Below are positions 51,594 through 53,185 of a stretch of DNA of 53,185 nt, in pieces. Origin of the DNA: Odoribacter sp. Z80 (GTDB lineage: Bacteria; Bacteroidota; Bacteroidia; Bacteroidales; Marinifilaceae); contig NZ_QWEL01000017.1 in NCBI RefSeq assembly GCF_009935865.1, positions 1 through 53,185 on the forward strand, read 5' to 3'. The number at the start of each line of letters is the position of its first letter. Positions within the stretch are counted from its first letter, which is position 1. The position numbers were made by a program, and so were the translations under genes. Below the pieces are notes generated by a model, which had not been told where the DNA came from, did not search any database, and was given only the letters and a program-made list of their open reading frames with translations.

Positions 51594-52180
51594 AAACTTC
51601 CGATCAGAGAAGTCAGATTTCCGGTCAACAAACGGACTGCAATAGCCAACAAAATGATACCAAAAAATTTACGCATAACATAAATACCACTTTTCCCAAA
51701 TAAACGTTCCACGTAATAAACATACCGAAGCACAATCCAAACCACCAGCATATTCAAAGCAACAGCAATAATAATATTCAAAATATTGTACTCTGCCCGC
51801 AAAGAAAGTAAAGTAGTAAAGGAAGCTGCACCTGCTATCAAAGGAAATACCAAAGGAACTATCGTTGCCGAACCGCAGGGACTATCATTCTTAAATATTT
51901 CAATACCAAAAATCATCTCCACCGCAAGCACCAATAATACCAAAGCTCCTGCTACCGCAAAAGAAGATATGTCTACATTAAACAATCCCAATAAAGCTTG
52001 TCCCAGAAACAAAAAAGATACTAAAATTACAAAAGATATAATAGCAGCTTTTCCTGCTTCTATTTTCTGATTATTCTCCCGTAAACTGACAATAATAGGT
52101 ATCGCACCTAAAATATCAATGACAGCAAAAAGAACCATAAAAGCACTAATGATTTCCTTAAAACTAAAATAAACTGACAT
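51590..52180 (-). CDS. MarC-family integral membrane protein
   Basis: About 196 aa from MSVYFSFKEI with six membrane helices. FAVIDILGAIPIIVSL near the start and the PLVFPLIAGAASFTTLLSL helix are MarC-family signatures. The function is unknown, and the old link to multiple antibiotic resistance is not supported in general. The frame could extend to 52270, but those residues are not family-like. Confidence 0.88.
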   Translation of the reverse strand: MSVYFSFKEIISAFMVLFAVIDILGAIPIIVSLRENNQKIEAGKAAIISFVILVSFLFLGQALLGLFNVDISSFAVAGALVLLVLAVEMIFGIEIFKNDSPCGSATIVPLVFPLIAGAASFTTLLSLRAEYNILNIIIAVALNMLVVWIVLRYVYYVERLFGKSGIYVMRKFFGIILLAIAVRLLTGNLTSLIGSF

Positions 52181-52447
52181 ATCACTATATTTAAAAAGAA
52201 TTATCCTGAATTCAAAACAAAAAAATGTTTCAAATACAACAATATTCATTTGAATTGTTGTATTTTCCACGCAAATTTACAATTATTTATAATTTATCTC
52301 TTCTTTCTAAAAAAACATTCTACACTTTATTAAAAAATTTCCCTACGTAAAAGAAAAAATAGAAGTTGCATATTTCCATCAAAAATTATATTTTTACAAC
52401 ATACTTATAATATATTTATATTTTTTATATAATAAAAAGAATTGATT

Positions 52448-52987
52448 ATGAGAAAGTTTATTACAAAAACTACTGTTGCAGTATTATTGGGAGCTACAGC
52501 TGTTTCCATGACAGGATGCTATGGTTCATTTGCCTTAACCAGTAAATTACATGACTGGAACGGTCAGGTATCTCAAAAAAAGTTTGTAAACGAACTGGTA
52601 TTTTTAGGTTTATGCATTTTACCCGCCTATGAATTAACAGTATTGGGTGACGGATTAATTTTTAATTCAATCGAGTTTTGGGGAGAAAAAAATCCCATTG
52701 CTATGAAATCGGGAGAAGTAGAAGAATCCACCATCCTGCACGAAGGACAGATATACAAAATCACCAAAAGTAAAAACAATATGTCTGTTGCCTACCAGGA
52801 CGTACAGGTAGATTTCCAATATTTTCCCAAAGAAAAAGCTTGGTATCAAATGAATGGAGAGACTAAAATCAAAGTAGTTGACTTGAAAAAAGATAAAGTT
52901 TTTACCTATTTGCCTAATAATAAGACAATGGTTTTTGACCAGGCTAATATTGATCAGGTTGAATCTCAGATCATGGCCAACAGATAA
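52448..52987 (+). CDS. DUF3332 lipoprotein
   Basis: 179 aa from MRKFITK. A signal peptide is followed by the lipobox SMTGC (Cys at about residue 25), then the DUF3332 pattern GSFALTSKLHDWNGQVSQKKFVNELVFLGLCILPAYELTVLGDGLIFNSIEFW. Probably anchored in the cell envelope. The function is unknown. TTG at 52442 is rejected in favour of the ATG. Confidence 0.87.
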   Translation: MRKFITKTTVAVLLGATAVSMTGCYGSFALTSKLHDWNGQVSQKKFVNELVFLGLCILPAYELTVLGDGLIFNSIEFWGEKNPIAMKSGEVEESTILHEGQIYKITKSKNNMSVAYQDVQVDFQYFPKEKAWYQMNGETKIKVVDLKKDKVFTYLPNNKTMVFDQANIDQVESQIMANR

Positions 52988-53032
52988 TCTTTTGCAATTA
53001 CCTCAAAAAGTTTATCTTATAAAATCTTCAAT

Positions 53033-53063
53033 AAAAAGCTATCTGAAAACAGATAGCTTTTTT
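53033..53063 (+). terminator. Terminator of the DUF3332 gene
   Basis: AAAAAGCTATCTG/CAGATAGCTTTTT with an AAAA loop, followed by T. The last 120 nt of the window hold nothing I can identify. Confidence 0.88.
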
Positions 53064-53185
53064 ATAAACATATATCAATCTATTCCCTCACTCTTGAATC
53101 CAGCCCTGCGGCAATATCCCCCTCCACTGCCCCCTCCATGCATCCGTACTAACGGTACGCCAACACAAATACATTCCACTTACGT

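Overview
The window looks like a chromosomal segment from a gut Bacteroidales bacterium. The evidence is repeated TAnnTTTG -7 promoter boxes (several with a TTTG -33 box 19-20 nt upstream), few Shine-Dalgarno sites, and Bacteroidetes-type families (DUF5063, DUF3332, phage_int_SAM-like integrases, MOBP-type Bacteroides mobilization proteins). I cannot fix the genus from sequence reading alone.

Layout. (1) 1-4570 is ordinary core DNA: a FUSC-like membrane protein, tRNA-Thr, the SRP RNA, a GAF protein plus response-regulator/histidine-kinase pair, a DEDDy 3'-5' exonuclease, a DUF5063 protein and tRNA-Ser. (2) 4620-43973 is an accessory island inserted at the 3' end of tRNA-Asp (43954-44027). The last 22 nt of the tRNA are repeated at 5089-5110, and a 14-nt part of the same repeat lies at 28819-28832. 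The island therefore reads as two tandem integrative and mobilizable elements. Element A is about 5.1-28.8 kb and element B about 28.8-43.95 kb. Each has its own tyrosine integrase facing the tRNA-proximal att and its own arm-type repeats. Relics of other element ends lie at 4660-5090. (3) 44028-53185 is core DNA again: tRNA-Asp promoter, PepSY-like protein, DUF2156 protein, GNAT acetyltransferase, AspT/YidE-type transporter, M23 peptidase, two VTT/DedA-like proteins, a MarC protein and a DUF3332 lipoprotein.

Both elements share one core, in inverted orientation relative to each other: an iteron/hairpin-rich putative oriT-oriV block, an RHH accessory protein, a MOBP-type relaxase, a conserved pseudoknotted RNA, an XRE regulator and two conserved hypothetical genes (164 and about 354 aa). 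The relaxase blocks are close to identical, while the XRE regulators are unrelated. In A the core is split by an approximately 11.5-kb defence cargo that lies between a decayed relaxase 3' end (11935-12035) and the intact relaxase.

Both elements carry defence genes. A has a type IV AbiE toxin-antitoxin pair, a six-gene type I restriction-modification operon (hsdM, two small genes, hsdS with a Panacea-like tail, hsdR, M48 metallopeptidase) and a two-gene ATPase plus PD-(D/E)XK protein unit. B has a second AbiE pair, a BcgI-like unit in which an HSDR_N nuclease domain is fused to the methylase and accompanied by a separate S subunit, and a fused ABC-ATPase/TOPRIM protein.

The two least-explained signals are (a) the covarying pseudoknotted RNA present once in each element (10626-10785 minus, 40244-40400 plus), and (b) a 190-nt, many-helix inverted structure (26738-26927) just after the integrase/RhuM-like operon of A. 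I name neither as a known family.
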